From CAZUMW01 sp964621615 (GTDB lineage Bacteria > Desulfobacterota > WTBG01 > CAIYCZ01 > CAIRTM01): DNA of 64,000 bases. The notes under the pieces were generated by a model. The model searched no databases. It had not been told where the DNA came from and saw nothing but the letters and a program-made list of their open reading frames with translations. Both the position numbers and the translations under genes were made by a program. Location: positions 1-64,000 of the forward strand of contig CAZUMW010000020.1 in assembly GCA_964621615.1 (NCBI GenBank), written 5' to 3'. Shown piece after piece: positions 1 through 8,303 of the stretch (position 1 is its first letter; every line of letters starts with the position of its first letter).

Positions 1-90
1 CTCTAACCGGTTGAGGCCCTACTGAGAAAAGTGCGAAAGATTCTTGACACTACCTACAGTGCCGACAAAGTGCAGGGGCGGCTTTTCTCT

Positions 91-276
91 CTACGCCGTA
101 ACAGGAGTATAGTCTGTGCCGTTTTTACGGAGCCAGTTATAAAGGTTCGGCTCAGTGGTTCCGTACCGTTTGGCAACAAATTTTTTGGTTGACCCATTGC
201 GAAGCAGCGCCACTATTTCCTCCCTGTAGTCATCAAGCTTTGACCGTCCGGGGCCTTTGGGGCGCCCCAGCTTCAT
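91..276 (-). CDS. Small helix-turn-helix protein
   Basis: A 61-residue basic protein. After a GRPKGPGRSKL-type N-terminus it carries a helix-turn-helix of the Hin-resolvase/homeodomain-like kind (about residues 18-52, ending NLYNWLRKNG). It is probably a DNA-binding protein or the remnant of a recombinase/transposase HTH; no catalytic domain is present. Its ATG overlaps the start region of the divergent GIY-YIG ORF, so the two share an intergenic region of essentially zero length. The function beyond DNA binding is unknown. Confidence 0.5.
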   Translation of the reverse strand: MKLGRPKGPGRSKLDDYREEIVALLRNGSTKKFVAKRYGTTEPNLYNWLRKNGTDYTPVTA

Positions 277-282
277 GCCTGA

Positions 283-585
283 CTGCTTCCGTGGGCAGTC
301 TACATCCTCAAATGTTCGGACAACTCATATTATGTCGGCCATACGGAAAATCTTGATGTCCGACTCAAACTTCACAACAGTGGGAAAGCCGCAACACACA
401 CCGCAAAATATCGACCGGTCGAACTGCTCTATAGCGAACCGGCCGATTCCAAATCCGCCGCCGTAAAACGCGAAATGCAGATCAAACGCTGGTCGAGAGC
501 CAAAAAAGAATCCCTGTTAAACGGTGACAAACAGTCGCTGAAAAACCTTTCCCGATGCCGCAGCCTTCACGGCTTACCGGATTAG
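283..585 (+). CDS. GIY-YIG nuclease domain protein, no ATG start
   Basis: This reading frame has no ATG but encodes an almost complete GIY-YIG domain: AVYILKCSDNSYYVGHTENL, then KYRPVELLYSE and KREMQIKRWSRAKKESLL. These are the hallmarks of the small single-domain YhbQ/UPF0213-like family. About 100 codons are open from a TGA at 280-282 to TAG at 583. Normal family members begin one to four residues before the VYIL strand, so at most a few residues are missing. Either a CTG start at 283 is used or a small indel separated the frame from the ATG at 275. The domain call is seen in the sequence. Whether the gene is expressed is uncertain, and it could be a young pseudogene. Confidence 0.6.
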   Translation: MLPWAVYILKCSDNSYYVGHTENLDVRLKLHNSGKAATHTAKYRPVELLYSEPADSKSAAVKREMQIKRWSRAKKESLLNGDKQSLKNLSRCRSLHGLPD

Positions 586-771
586 AACATTTTGACACCG
601 TCCCCCTGCCGCCCACAGTCCTATCGCGGGAACATATTCTGCCGCCGTGCCTTCCTGCAAATTTTACATCGTGCACTTTATCAGGAAATTTTTTTATCAC
701 AGAGCCTAAAAAAAGCTCAAATGCAGTATTTTTTTCTTCCGGTTTAATTTTTTTATTGTATGTTTATTAGT

Positions 772-787
772 ACATACATAAGTATGT
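772..787. promoter_or_regulatory. Operator-like inverted repeat
   Basis: ACATAC-ATAA-GTATGT, a perfect 6-bp inverted repeat with a 4-nt centre, lies 36 nt upstream of the exported FnIII-like gene in an AT-rich stretch. The position suits a repressor or activator site for that gene; no regulator can be assigned. Confidence 0.35.
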
Positions 788-823
788 CAGATTTTTTATT
801 TCAGCTGGGGGGAGGATATTGTC

Positions 824-1501
824 ATGAAAAATATGTGTATTTCGAAAGTTTTGGTTTTGTTATTTATAGGTTTTGCCTGCGCCAGCGCAACTGCTCAATG
901 CAGGATTGAATGGTGGGGTGATTCAAGCGGGTCCGTTATGACAGATGAAACGGAACGCACGGAGCAGGCAATGCAGGAAGCCCACGAAGCGATTGTAGGT
1001 GCCGTCTGCACTATGGGGTCCGTACCAATAGGTTGGCATACCTGTGACCCTGCCTGTCTTGCGGGCGGTGGGGCAAGCAATATGGCACCATTCGCTTATG
1101 TCTGTCAAGACGGTTACTGGTTTGATGGATGTATGGACGGCATGGGTGATGAGGGAAACTGGGATGTGGTATGTGAGGTATTTGTGCAGCTTTCTGCATT
1201 TAATACAGAGCCGTCGAGTAATCAGGTTGTTTTAATATGGGAAACTACATCCGAAACCGACAACGCCGGTTTTAATATTTACCGTGCAGAAAACGGTGGC
1301 GAATATATAAAAATTAATACCCAATTGATACCTGCTGAAGGCGCATCAACTGAAGGTGCATCATATGAGTTTATAGACGACGATGTGCAGAACAGAAAAA
1401 CATACAGCTATAAACTGGAAGACGTGGACCTGAATGGTGTATCAACCATGCACGGGTCGGTTTCGGCTACCCCGCGATTGATGTATGAGTTGCTGAAATA
1501 G
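824..1501 (+). CDS. Exported protein with C-terminal FnIII-like domain
   Basis: A 225-residue protein. Residues 1-24 form a Sec signal peptide (basic start, hydrophobic core, cleavage near ATA-QC). The N-terminal half is Cys- and Met-rich and not recognised. From about residue 125 there is a fibronectin-III-like segment with the motifs VVLIWETTSETDNAGFNIYR, ASYEFIDDDV and YKLEDVDLNG; these are typical of secreted and surface proteins of Deltaproteobacteria. A GGGGGGAGG Shine-Dalgarno sequence precedes the ATG. It is likely periplasmic or secreted, with a binding rather than an enzymatic role. The gene stands alone; the next gene is on the other strand. Confidence 0.75.
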   Translation: MKNMCISKVLVLLFIGFACASATAQCRIEWWGDSSGSVMTDETERTEQAMQEAHEAIVGAVCTMGSVPIGWHTCDPACLAGGGASNMAPFAYVCQDGYWFDGCMDGMGDEGNWDVVCEVFVQLSAFNTEPSSNQVVLIWETTSETDNAGFNIYRAENGGEYIKINTQLIPAEGASTEGASYEFIDDDVQNRKTYSYKLEDVDLNGVSTMHGSVSATPRLMYELLK

Positions 1502-1609
1502 CTTTGCTTTTTTTCAAAAAACACCACAAGAAACCACAAGAGTTTCGATTTGGTGTGGGGGTAAATTTATCCGTTTTCTAGGGGAGCCGATTTCTGCGAA
1601 CCATTTTTG

Positions 1610-2464
1610 TCACTTATAGAGCCATTGTTGAGTCTCGGAATTCAGATTATTGATGATCACATAGTTGTCATAGTCAGAGAAGAGAATAACGCCTCTGAGG
1701 ATACCTAATCGTGTATCGCCACAGTAACACGTCCGGTCTGTTTGTGGTTTAACACTCTTAAAACAATAACTGACAACATCGTTGAGTTTGTCCCTAGGAT
1801 TAACTCTGCATACAAGGTAGTCTGCTCCTTTGTTTTGCGCCTGCTTGATCTTTGGGATCATAGGTTTTCCGTCTTTTCCCGACTTACCCTCCTCAAAAAT
1901 GTACGAATGGACATCATCTAGCACATCGCAATCAAATAAAGTGGTAGTGCAGGTTGGTTCGTCATATTTTTTTATGGCAAAGTAAATGTTAATTTCTTCG
2001 TCGCAATAAGGCATCGGTTCATTATCCTCGTTTGAAGAGCCTGATTCTTTTTGGTTTTCAAATTCAGTGATGTGGTCTCTGATTTTTCCAAGAAGGGTAT
2101 CCATATTCTCGCAATTATAAGAACGATCTCTCAGTTCCGGTGTAAGTGTATACCTCGACTCAATCGTATTTAAAGCTTCAATCAAAGCATCAGGCAAAGA
2201 CTGGGACACTTCATTGCATTTAGCTTTCGCCTCAAAGTAAAGTTTCTCATCTTTAAACTCAGCAACAATATCGCAGTCTGTCTGTCTCTTTGCCTTTGGA
2301 GATATTTCATCGAAGCCTGTAATTGTAAGGCCAAACGTCTCGCCGATAAGATACATTGTCCGAAACTCTGCGCATATACTGTGGAACTGTACCTCGCCTT
2401 GATTGGTTGTTCCTTGGTTGATTGGCTCTGTTAAGAATTTTTTTATAACAGGAGCCGGCGTCAT
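1610..2464 (-). CDS. Unknown protein with PD-(D/E)XK nuclease-like core
   Basis: About 284 residues from the ATG at 2464; a TTG at 2506 would add 14 residues. The segment DCDIVAEFKDEKLYFEAKAK matches the D...(E)XK core of restriction-endonuclease-like folds: an acidic residue on one strand, then E-x-K on the next. There is no methyltransferase or specificity subunit beside it, so if it is a nuclease it is an orphan or a defence-type effector. The rest of the protein is acidic with several Cys residues (an HNH or zinc site is not evident). The fold assignment rests only on the short motif; the biological function is unknown. Confidence 0.6.
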   Translation of the reverse strand: MTPAPVIKKFLTEPINQGTTNQGEVQFHSICAEFRTMYLIGETFGLTITGFDEISPKAKRQTDCDIVAEFKDEKLYFEAKAKCNEVSQSLPDALIEALNTIESRYTLTPELRDRSYNCENMDTLLGKIRDHITEFENQKESGSSNEDNEPMPYCDEEINIYFAIKKYDEPTCTTTLFDCDVLDDVHSYIFEEGKSGKDGKPMIPKIKQAQNKGADYLVCRVNPRDKLNDVVSYCFKSVKPQTDRTCYCGDTRLGILRGVILFSDYDNYVIINNLNSETQQWLYK

Positions 2465-2628
2465 GCAGCTTTGGGATATGTTTCCCCGGTCGCTTTTGAA
2501 GAGCAACAGGGTTGGAAACAGGCTGCCTGATTACACACAGTAATCGTCCGTTTTTTGTTGAGCACATCACTGCTCAAACACTTCTCGCAGGGCTTCAAGC
2601 TTTTTCAGGTGGGCGTATTTGCGGGTGG

Positions 2629-4020
2629 TCAGTACAGAAATTTTTTTATTTTTTGCAGTGATGTGCCGTAGGGGGGGTATCGTGTGAAGATATCAGGCCA
2701 TTTCTTTTTTCGGAGCACACTTTTTTTGTGGCTGAAAGTCATGAATCCGTGTTTGCCGTGGTAATTGCCCATGCCTGAATCTCCTACACCGCCGAGAGGC
2801 AAATGAGGGTTTAAAATATGTGCCATGGTATCATTAATACACACTCCCCCGGATGAGGTTTCGCTGAGTATTTTCTCCTGAAGCGCTCTTGAATCGGAAA
2901 AAATATATAGCGCCAAGGGTTTTGCATGTGCATTTATCTGTGAAATAACGTCTGCAGCATCATCGTACCCGATCACGGGCAGAACAGGTCCGAATATCTC
3001 CTCTGACATGCAGGCGCTTTCCCATGATGGGTTGCTGATTATGGTAGGGGCTATTTTCGCCGCTTCCCGGTTATGAGAGCCGATGGTCAATGCTTCGCCG
3101 TTTATCATCCCGCGCAGCCTGTCATAATGTCGCCGATTTATTATTTTCGGGTAATCAGGGCTTTCGGGCGGGTTATCGCCGTAAAACATTTTTATAGTGC
3201 CGGCAAGCTTTGAAACAAACGCCTTCTGAATGTCTTTGTGGGTATATACATAATCCGGCGCGACGCAGGTCTGGCCCGCGTTGAAGAATTTCCCGAGAGC
3301 GATCCTTTTGACTGTTCGATCAAGATCGGTATCCCTGTCCACAATGCAGGGGCTTTTCCCCCCAAGCTCAAGGGTTACGGGTGTTAGATGCCGGGAAGCG
3401 TTCTGCATAACGATTTTGCCAACGGCTGCCGAGCCGGTATAAAAAATATAATCGAATTTTTCATGCAAAAGCTTCTGAGCCGTATCCGCTCCACCCTCGA
3501 TGACGCTTACATGGTTCTCATTGCAGGATGAGCGTATAATCCGGCGTATAACCCGGGATGAAGCCTCAGATAATTCCGAGGGCTTCACAACAGCGCAGTT
3601 ACCCGCTGCTATTGCCGAGACCAGCGGGCACATGACCAGCTGAAACGGGTAGTTCCATGGCCCGATGATAAGCACAACACCGTACGGCTCGCAGGTTATC
3701 CAGCTCCTTGACGGAAACGTGAGGAGGTTTTGCCTGACCCTGACCGGTTTTGTCCAGGATCTAAGGTTTTTCATGTGATGGTCGATTTCTTTGATTGTAA
3801 ACAATATTTCGCTTGCGAACGCTTCAAAAGCGGGCTTGGCAAGGTCGTCTGCAAGGGCGGTCATGATAGAATCTTCTGAATCGCGTATTGCTTGCTTCAG
3901 CCTTTTGAGCGCAGACAGCCTGAAATCGATGTCTTTGGTCTGCGATGAGCTGAAAAAGTTCCGCTTGCGGTGAATTGAAGGCTGTATGCCGGTATCCATG
4001 GGTGATACCAAAAAAAACAT
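2629..4020 (-). CDS. Aldehyde dehydrogenase, class-3/AldH type
   Basis: A 463-residue NAD(P)-dependent aldehyde dehydrogenase of the ALDH3 group. It has the PWNYP motif (residues 121-125), the general base Glu218 in LELGGKSP and the nucleophile Cys252 in NAGQTCVAPDY, with EEIFGPVLP further on and the short C-terminus usual for the group. It is divergent from the CrtN/CrtP-CrtQ-CrtO genes. In staphyloxanthin synthesis an aldehyde dehydrogenase oxidises 4,4'-diaponeurosporenal to the acid, and that is the likely role here by context. A start at Met8 (3999) is also possible. The family is certain; the carotenoid substrate is inferred. Confidence 0.88.
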   Translation of the reverse strand: MFFLVSPMDTGIQPSIHRKRNFFSSSQTKDIDFRLSALKRLKQAIRDSEDSIMTALADDLAKPAFEAFASEILFTIKEIDHHMKNLRSWTKPVRVRQNLLTFPSRSWITCEPYGVVLIIGPWNYPFQLVMCPLVSAIAAGNCAVVKPSELSEASSRVIRRIIRSSCNENHVSVIEGGADTAQKLLHEKFDYIFYTGSAAVGKIVMQNASRHLTPVTLELGGKSPCIVDRDTDLDRTVKRIALGKFFNAGQTCVAPDYVYTHKDIQKAFVSKLAGTIKMFYGDNPPESPDYPKIINRRHYDRLRGMINGEALTIGSHNREAAKIAPTIISNPSWESACMSEEIFGPVLPVIGYDDAADVISQINAHAKPLALYIFSDSRALQEKILSETSSGGVCINDTMAHILNPHLPLGGVGDSGMGNYHGKHGFMTFSHKKSVLRKKKWPDIFTRYPPYGTSLQKIKKFLY

Positions 4021-4110
4021 TTTGAGATATATTACACGTTGTATCCTTTTTACTCGCGCTAATCAATTAATATTAATAGTGCCACTGCAGTGTCCACATT
4101 AATGTAACGA

Positions 4111-4159
4111 AGCCGGTTTCGGGCAGTGCTCTGCAATGCCCCCGCCCGAACCGGCTTTT
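4111..4159 (+). promoter_or_regulatory. Stem-loop in the aldH/crtN divergent spacer
   Basis: AGCCGGTTTCGGGC pairs with GCCCGAACCGGCT (one bulged T) around a 19-nt loop and is followed by TTTTG. It resembles an intrinsic terminator but lies between two divergently transcribed genes, so it may end a short leader transcript or act as an attenuator of the carotenoid operon. Confidence 0.45.
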
Positions 4160-4275
4160 GCTGAATGCTTTAATGTATTTTGGACACGTTTAGTATTGCC
4201 ATATAGATAATAAGATGTTAAAAAATCTATATATATGCATGCTTCTTATTTTATTCCATCTAAACATACCAGGCA

Positions 4276-5772
4276 ATGAACAACGAAACAAAAAATATCG
4301 CTGTCATAGGGGCCGGGCTCGGGGGGCTGTCTGCTGCCATTGCACTGTCATGCGAGGGGTTTACCGTTTCGGTCTATGAAAAAAACGATAAAGTCGGCGG
4401 CAAGCTGAACCTTTTCGAAAAGGATGGCTTCAGCTTTGACCTTGGGCCCTCCATATTTACCCTGCCGCAGTTTTTCAGAAGCCTCTTTGAAAAGGCACAA
4501 AAAGATATGGAACAGTATTTTACCCTGGTCCGGGTAAGTCCTCAGTGGCGTAATTTTTTTGAAGACGGAACGGTGATTGACCTGTATAAAGATAAAAATT
4601 TAATGAGCCGGGAGATTGCCGGACTGGGAGGCGATACAGACGTGCTTTCTCGGGAAGTGGCCGCATTTCTTGAGTATGCGAAGGAGCAGTATGAAATAAT
4701 TGACAGCGGCTATTTTTCTCAGGGGCTCGATACGTTCCGTGATTTTCTGAGGCACTACGGGCTTTTTACCATCGTTAAAAAGATGGATTTTACCAACACC
4801 ATGGCCCAAAGCATTAAAAAACGTATTTCTGACCGGCGTTTGCAGTATATTTTCGAATACTTCATTAAATACGTTGGATCATCGGCCTACAACGCGCCCG
4901 GCTTTATGAATCTCATGCCGCACATACAGTTTGAGTACGACCTCTGGTATGTTAAAGGCGGCATGTATAATCTTGCACGGGGAATTGAAAAGCTGGCACA
5001 GCAGACAGGCGTAACAATACACCTCAACAGTGAGGTGGAAAAAATTGTGCAGCAGGGCACGCGCGTCAGCGGAATAAAGCTGAAAACGGGTGATGTAATA
5101 GAGGCGGATTATGTCGTGTCGAATATGGAGGTCATACCGACCTATGAACAACTGCTCGGTGAAAAGCCGGCATTCATGAAAAAGCTCGCAAAATTTGAGC
5201 CTGCATGTTCCGGATTTGTGCTGCACCTCGGCCTTAAAAAGATATATGAACAGCTTGCTCATCACAATTTTTTCTATGCCGAAGACCAGAAGAAACATTT
5301 CGAAACGGTCTTCAACCTGAAAAAACTGCCTGAAGATCCAACCATATATCTTGTCGCGCCCACACGAACCGATCCGTCTCAGGCTCCCGCGGGGTGTGAT
5401 AATATTAAAATTCTTCCCCACATCCCCTATATTAATGATGAAAATCAGTATTCTGAAAAGGACTATCTCGCTTTCAGGGAAACGGTGCTCGATAAGCTTG
5501 AACGGATGGGGCTGAAGGGGTTGCGGGACAATATTATTGTAGAAGATATGTGGACACCGCAGGATATCCTGAAGCGGTATTACTCAACCAGGGGGTCTAT
5601 TTACGGAGTCGTTTCCGATTGGAAAAAGAATTACGGGTTTAAGGCACCGAAGCGAAGCGCTAAATATAAAAATCTCTTTTTCACGGGAGGAAGCGTAAAC
5701 CCGGGCGGCGGTATGCCGATGGTCATGCTCTGCGGCCAGAATGTCTGCAGTAAAATCGTCGCCGAACAATGA
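4276..5772 (+). CDS. C30 carotenoid desaturase/oxidase (CrtN/CrtP family)
   Basis: A 498-residue FAD-dependent amine-oxidase-fold protein of the phytoene desaturase family. The N-terminal dinucleotide fold has G12-x-G14-x-x-G17, followed by the GGKLNLFEKDGFSFDLGPS segment. The C-terminal flavin motif reads FFTGGSVNPGGGMP, which resembles the oxidase branch (CrtP/CrtNb) at least as much as the dehydrosqualene desaturase CrtN. CrtN introduces double bonds into dehydrosqualene; CrtP oxidises the terminal methyl to an aldehyde. The stop overlaps the CrtQ-like start by 4 nt (ATGA), so they are co-translated. No CrtM-type dehydrosqualene synthase is in the window. The family is firm; the exact reaction is not settled from sequence alone. 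Confidence 0.88.
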   Translation: MNNETKNIAVIGAGLGGLSAAIALSCEGFTVSVYEKNDKVGGKLNLFEKDGFSFDLGPSIFTLPQFFRSLFEKAQKDMEQYFTLVRVSPQWRNFFEDGTVIDLYKDKNLMSREIAGLGGDTDVLSREVAAFLEYAKEQYEIIDSGYFSQGLDTFRDFLRHYGLFTIVKKMDFTNTMAQSIKKRISDRRLQYIFEYFIKYVGSSAYNAPGFMNLMPHIQFEYDLWYVKGGMYNLARGIEKLAQQTGVTIHLNSEVEKIVQQGTRVSGIKLKTGDVIEADYVVSNMEVIPTYEQLLGEKPAFMKKLAKFEPACSGFVLHLGLKKIYEQLAHHNFFYAEDQKKHFETVFNLKKLPEDPTIYLVAPTRTDPSQAPAGCDNIKILPHIPYINDENQYSEKDYLAFRETVLDKLERMGLKGLRDNIIVEDMWTPQDILKRYYSTRGSIYGVVSDWKKNYGFKAPKRSAKYKNLFFTGGSVNPGGGMPMVMLCGQNVCSKIVAEQ

Positions 5773-6887
5773 TAGCGGCCTGTCTGATTATAGTGTTCGT
5801 TGACGTTATTCTGCTGTGTGCCGGCCCATATATGTTATGGAAGATACCCTTCTGCACAGAACGATCCGCGCAGAATCTGCATAAAATCCTTTCAATAATA
5901 ATTCCCGCACGAAATGAGGAACGAAACCTGCCCGCCCTCCTCGGCTCTATACAAAACCAGACGGTAAAACCGCGTGAAGTTATCGTTGTTGATGACAGCT
6001 CAACAGATGCCACACGGCAGACAGCGCTTGATTTCGGGTCCAGAGTCATAGAGGCTGGAGCGCTGCCGGACGGATGGACCGGCAAGAGCTGGGCATGCCG
6101 GCTGGGCGCACGGGCGGCACGCGGGGATATTTTATTGTTTCTTGATGCGGACACCCGGCTCGAACAGCACGGCCTCGAAAAAATACTTGGTGCTTTCGGG
6201 CGCTGCAGCGGGGTTGTTTCCATGTGCCCCTATCACACAACAAAAAGGGGCTATGAAGATTTTTCGGTGTTTTTCAACATTATGATGGCGGCCGGCATAA
6301 ACGCTTTTACGCCCCGGGGAAACAAGGAAAAAAACAAGGGGCTTTTCGGGCAGTGCATGATCCTGTCAAAACAGCATTATGAAAAAGCGGGGGGGCACGA
6401 GTCGGTGCGCGCTCAGATTCTGGAGAATTTTTTTCTGTCAAACAACTTCCGCACAGCAGCAATAGCCATTGCCTGCTACGGCGGTAAGGGAACAATTTCC
6501 ATGCGGATGTTTCCCGGGGGCCTCAGTGAACTGATACAAGGCTGGAGCAAGGCATTTGCAAGCGGTGCGGGCAATACCGCTCCGGGCATTCTCTGTGCAT
6601 CGATTATGTGGATAAGCGCGGGCTTCGTGTCTTTTATTCTTCCGCTGTGCTGTCTGCACACCGGTATGCCCTCCTGGCTGTGTGTGCTTTCGCTGTCGCT
6701 GTATGCAGCGTATGCTGCGCAGGTTGCATGGATGATGAGAAGAGTGGGTTCCTTTGGTCTGAAGTGCGCGCTGTTGTACCCGATCTATCTGATATTCTAC
6801 AACGCTGTTTTTTTGAAATCACTGACTTCGCTGGTGTTCAGGCAAACCGTGACGTGGAAGGGCAGAAACATTGGTGACCATTCCTGA
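5769..6887 (+). CDS. crtQ: 4,4'-diaponeurosporenoate glycosyltransferase-like (CrtQ)
   Basis: A 372-residue family-2 glycosyltransferase with an N-terminal membrane anchor (about residues 1-24) and hydrophobic segments after about residue 270. The GT-A core has IIIPARNEERN, DDSSTD (75-80) and the DAD metal motif at 126-128. The segments DGWTGKSWAC, PYHTTKRGYEDFS, QGWSKAFASGAG and the end TVTWKGR match the staphylococcal CrtQ pattern (KWYGKSHAC, PYHITKRFYEGFS, EGWTKHLSTGAG, VEWKGR). CrtQ esterifies glucose to the C30 carotenoid acid at the cytoplasmic membrane. It is flanked in operon by the desaturase/oxidase and CrtO-like genes with overlapping ends. Confidence 0.85.
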   Translation: MIAACLIIVFVDVILLCAGPYMLWKIPFCTERSAQNLHKILSIIIPARNEERNLPALLGSIQNQTVKPREVIVVDDSSTDATRQTALDFGSRVIEAGALPDGWTGKSWACRLGARAARGDILLFLDADTRLEQHGLEKILGAFGRCSGVVSMCPYHTTKRGYEDFSVFFNIMMAAGINAFTPRGNKEKNKGLFGQCMILSKQHYEKAGGHESVRAQILENFFLSNNFRTAAIAIACYGGKGTISMRMFPGGLSELIQGWSKAFASGAGNTAPGILCASIMWISAGFVSFILPLCCLHTGMPSWLCVLSLSLYAAYAAQVAWMMRRVGSFGLKCALLYPIYLIFYNAVFLKSLTSLVFRQTVTWKGRNIGDHS

Positions 6888-7413
6888 TGTGTGGATAGCT
6901 GTTTTAAATATAATCGGCTGGCCCTGTATCATGCTTTCGGTTTCATATGCCATTCTCAGGGTAAACCGCCGCTGGTTTACCCCCGATCGATATGTGTTCC
7001 GGACAAGAGCCTGGGAATCAAATGGAAAGGTGTATACAGGGCTTTTTCTTGTCAAAAAATGGAAAGGGCTGCTTCCGGACGGAGCGGCATGGTTCACAGG
7101 CGGTTTTGCAAAAAAACATCTGCGCAGCCGCGATCCGGGATATTTTGAGCAGTTTGTCCGTGAAACCTGCAGGGGGGAGGCGGCGCACTGGATATCCCTG
7201 GCGTTCGTGCCGCTTTTTTTTGTGTATAACCCTCTGTGGGCGGCAGCTGTCATGATGTGTGCCGGCGCGCTTCTCAATGTGCCGTGCATTATTACCCAGC
7301 GTTTTAACAGGATACAGCTCATGCGCCTGGTCCAGATGACGTCGCAGGGCACGCGCTCGTCATTGAGGCGGGAGCGCCGGAGCGCAGGCCGTGGAATGAA
7401 GTGTTTTTTGTGA
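6871..7413 (+). CDS. crtO: Glycosyl-4,4'-diaponeurosporenoate acyltransferase-like (CrtO)
   Basis: A 180-residue membrane protein starting at a GTG and overlapping crtQ by 17 nt. Motifs shared with staphylococcal CrtO include the RKWKH-like VKKWKGLLPDG segment, a short AHWIS block (ETCRGEAAHWIS compared with ETKRAELIHWIS) and NVPCIITQRFNR near the end (ANVPIIIVQRYNR in S. aureus). There are hydrophobic segments at about residues 7-25 and 110-150. CrtO acylates the C6 hydroxyl of the glucose to finish staphyloxanthin. The C-terminus is slightly longer and basic. Together with CrtQ and the aldehyde dehydrogenase it identifies the pathway. Confidence 0.85.
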   Translation: MVTIPDVWIAVLNIIGWPCIMLSVSYAILRVNRRWFTPDRYVFRTRAWESNGKVYTGLFLVKKWKGLLPDGAAWFTGGFAKKHLRSRDPGYFEQFVRETCRGEAAHWISLAFVPLFFVYNPLWAAAVMMCAGALLNVPCIITQRFNRIQLMRLVQMTSQGTRSSLRRERRSAGRGMKCFL

Positions 7414-7486
7414 AAGCAGAAAGGCTTCCGAAAGGCAGGGCGCAGTATGGGCTGGCTTGTGGGCTGTGTTGCTGCGCCTTTGTGCC

Positions 7487-7765
7487 CTAATCCGCCCGGT
7501 TTCGAAGCGCTATGCCGGTTATGTGCTGCGTTGAGTCCCTGAGGTCTGTTGCCAGCGAAATTTCAATCTCGCCGAGGTCCCGGGTTATTGCCTGTGCCGC
7601 CTCGCACAGCTTCTCCCGTGCCTCATGCAGCAGCTTTTTTGCATCGTCATCCGCCGGGCGCCCTGGGCGCTCTATATGTTCGGCAAGCGGCGACAGGCAG
7701 CTGTTAATGTGCTCGATGAGACTTTTGGTGTGTATAACCAGATCCTGACTGTATACGACTCTCAT
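7487..7765 (-). CDS. Small helical protein of unknown function
   Basis: 92 residues, predicted almost entirely helical (HTKSLIEHINSCLSPL..., DDDAKKLLHEAREKLCEAAQ), without signal peptide or recognisable domain. A GGGAAG Shine-Dalgarno lies 6-9 nt before the ATG, which supports a real gene. It converges with the carotenoid operon and is divergent from the XRE-type gene. Four-helix-bundle proteins of this size are often structural or regulatory, but nothing specific can be claimed. Confidence 0.5.
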   Translation of the reverse strand: MRVVYSQDLVIHTKSLIEHINSCLSPLAEHIERPGRPADDDAKKLLHEAREKLCEAAQAITRDLGEIEISLATDLRDSTQHITGIALRNRAD

Positions 7766-7892
7766 TGTGTTCTTCCCTTTTATTCCTCAGCACTTTCACG
7801 CTCAAGGGTGATATGTTGTTTTGCGTTTTTATCTGTCCTAACGGAATGCCCTCCCGTGCCGGCAGCCTGTTGAAATCCGCTTCTGAATAGAG

Positions 7893-8156
7893 GTGAGGAA
7901 ATTGCTTCAGCATTTTTATAAAATAAATCAGCCTGCAATTCAAGTACATCACGCGGAGCGCTCTCCCGGCGCCCGCCTGAAAGCAGGGATGACGCAGGCC
8001 CGGCTCGCTGAAAAACTGGGGATTCGCCAGAATATGATCAGCGACTACGAATGCGGCCGCCGCACCTATTCCGATGCCATGGCCGGACGGCTCAGCAAAG
8101 CGCTTAACGTCAGGGAAGAGCATCTGAGATACGGAAGCGAACCGCCGGAGTCATGA
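7893..8156 (+). CDS. XRE-family HTH transcriptional regulator
   Basis: 87 residues from a GTG start. A Cro/C1-type HTH occupies about residues 28-78: MTQARLAEKLGIRQNMISDY is helices 2-3, and the ECGRR turn follows. Single-domain XRE proteins like this are often antitoxin-like or plasmid/phage-type repressors. No toxin partner of HigB type is adjacent; the divergent 92-residue protein is the nearest candidate. The start is uncertain because no good ribosome-binding site is visible. Confidence 0.65.
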   Translation: MRKLLQHFYKINQPAIQVHHAERSPGARLKAGMTQARLAEKLGIRQNMISDYECGRRTYSDAMAGRLSKALNVREEHLRYGSEPPES

Positions 8157-8192
8157 TGCTGCGGCAGAGAGAACAGAATGTATAATATTTCT

Positions 8193-8303
8193 CAGTCGCT
8201 ATCGCTCCATCGAAATGACGGTTTGAAGTCGGCACAGCCGAGCGTGAACCGAAAACAACAGTTCCCCACTTTCGTAAAGGGGGGTCAGGGGGGATTTTTG
8301 ATT
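8193..8303. repeat. Dispersed intergenic repeat X, copy 1
   Basis: The block GTCGGCACAGCCGAGCGTGA, then CAACAGTTCCCCACTTTCG and GGGGGGTCAGGGGGGATTTTT, recurs at 9585-9680 and 9841-9920. It is followed both here and at 9920 by GTGTACGTGAACG and AGATTGAACCGCCCA. It is non-coding; the open frames on its minus strand are translations of the repeat. Confidence 0.75.

Noticed and set aside
2307..2570. Minus-strand frame overlapping the 5' part of the PD-(D/E)XK-like gene
   Set aside because: No motif, different frame, no ribosome-binding site; a frameshifted extension of the gene was considered but its first residues are complete from the ATG at 2464.
7704..8123. 139-codon minus-strand frame opposite the XRE gene
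   Set aside because: The plus strand has a clear HTH motif; the minus frame has none and also overlaps the 92-residue gene.
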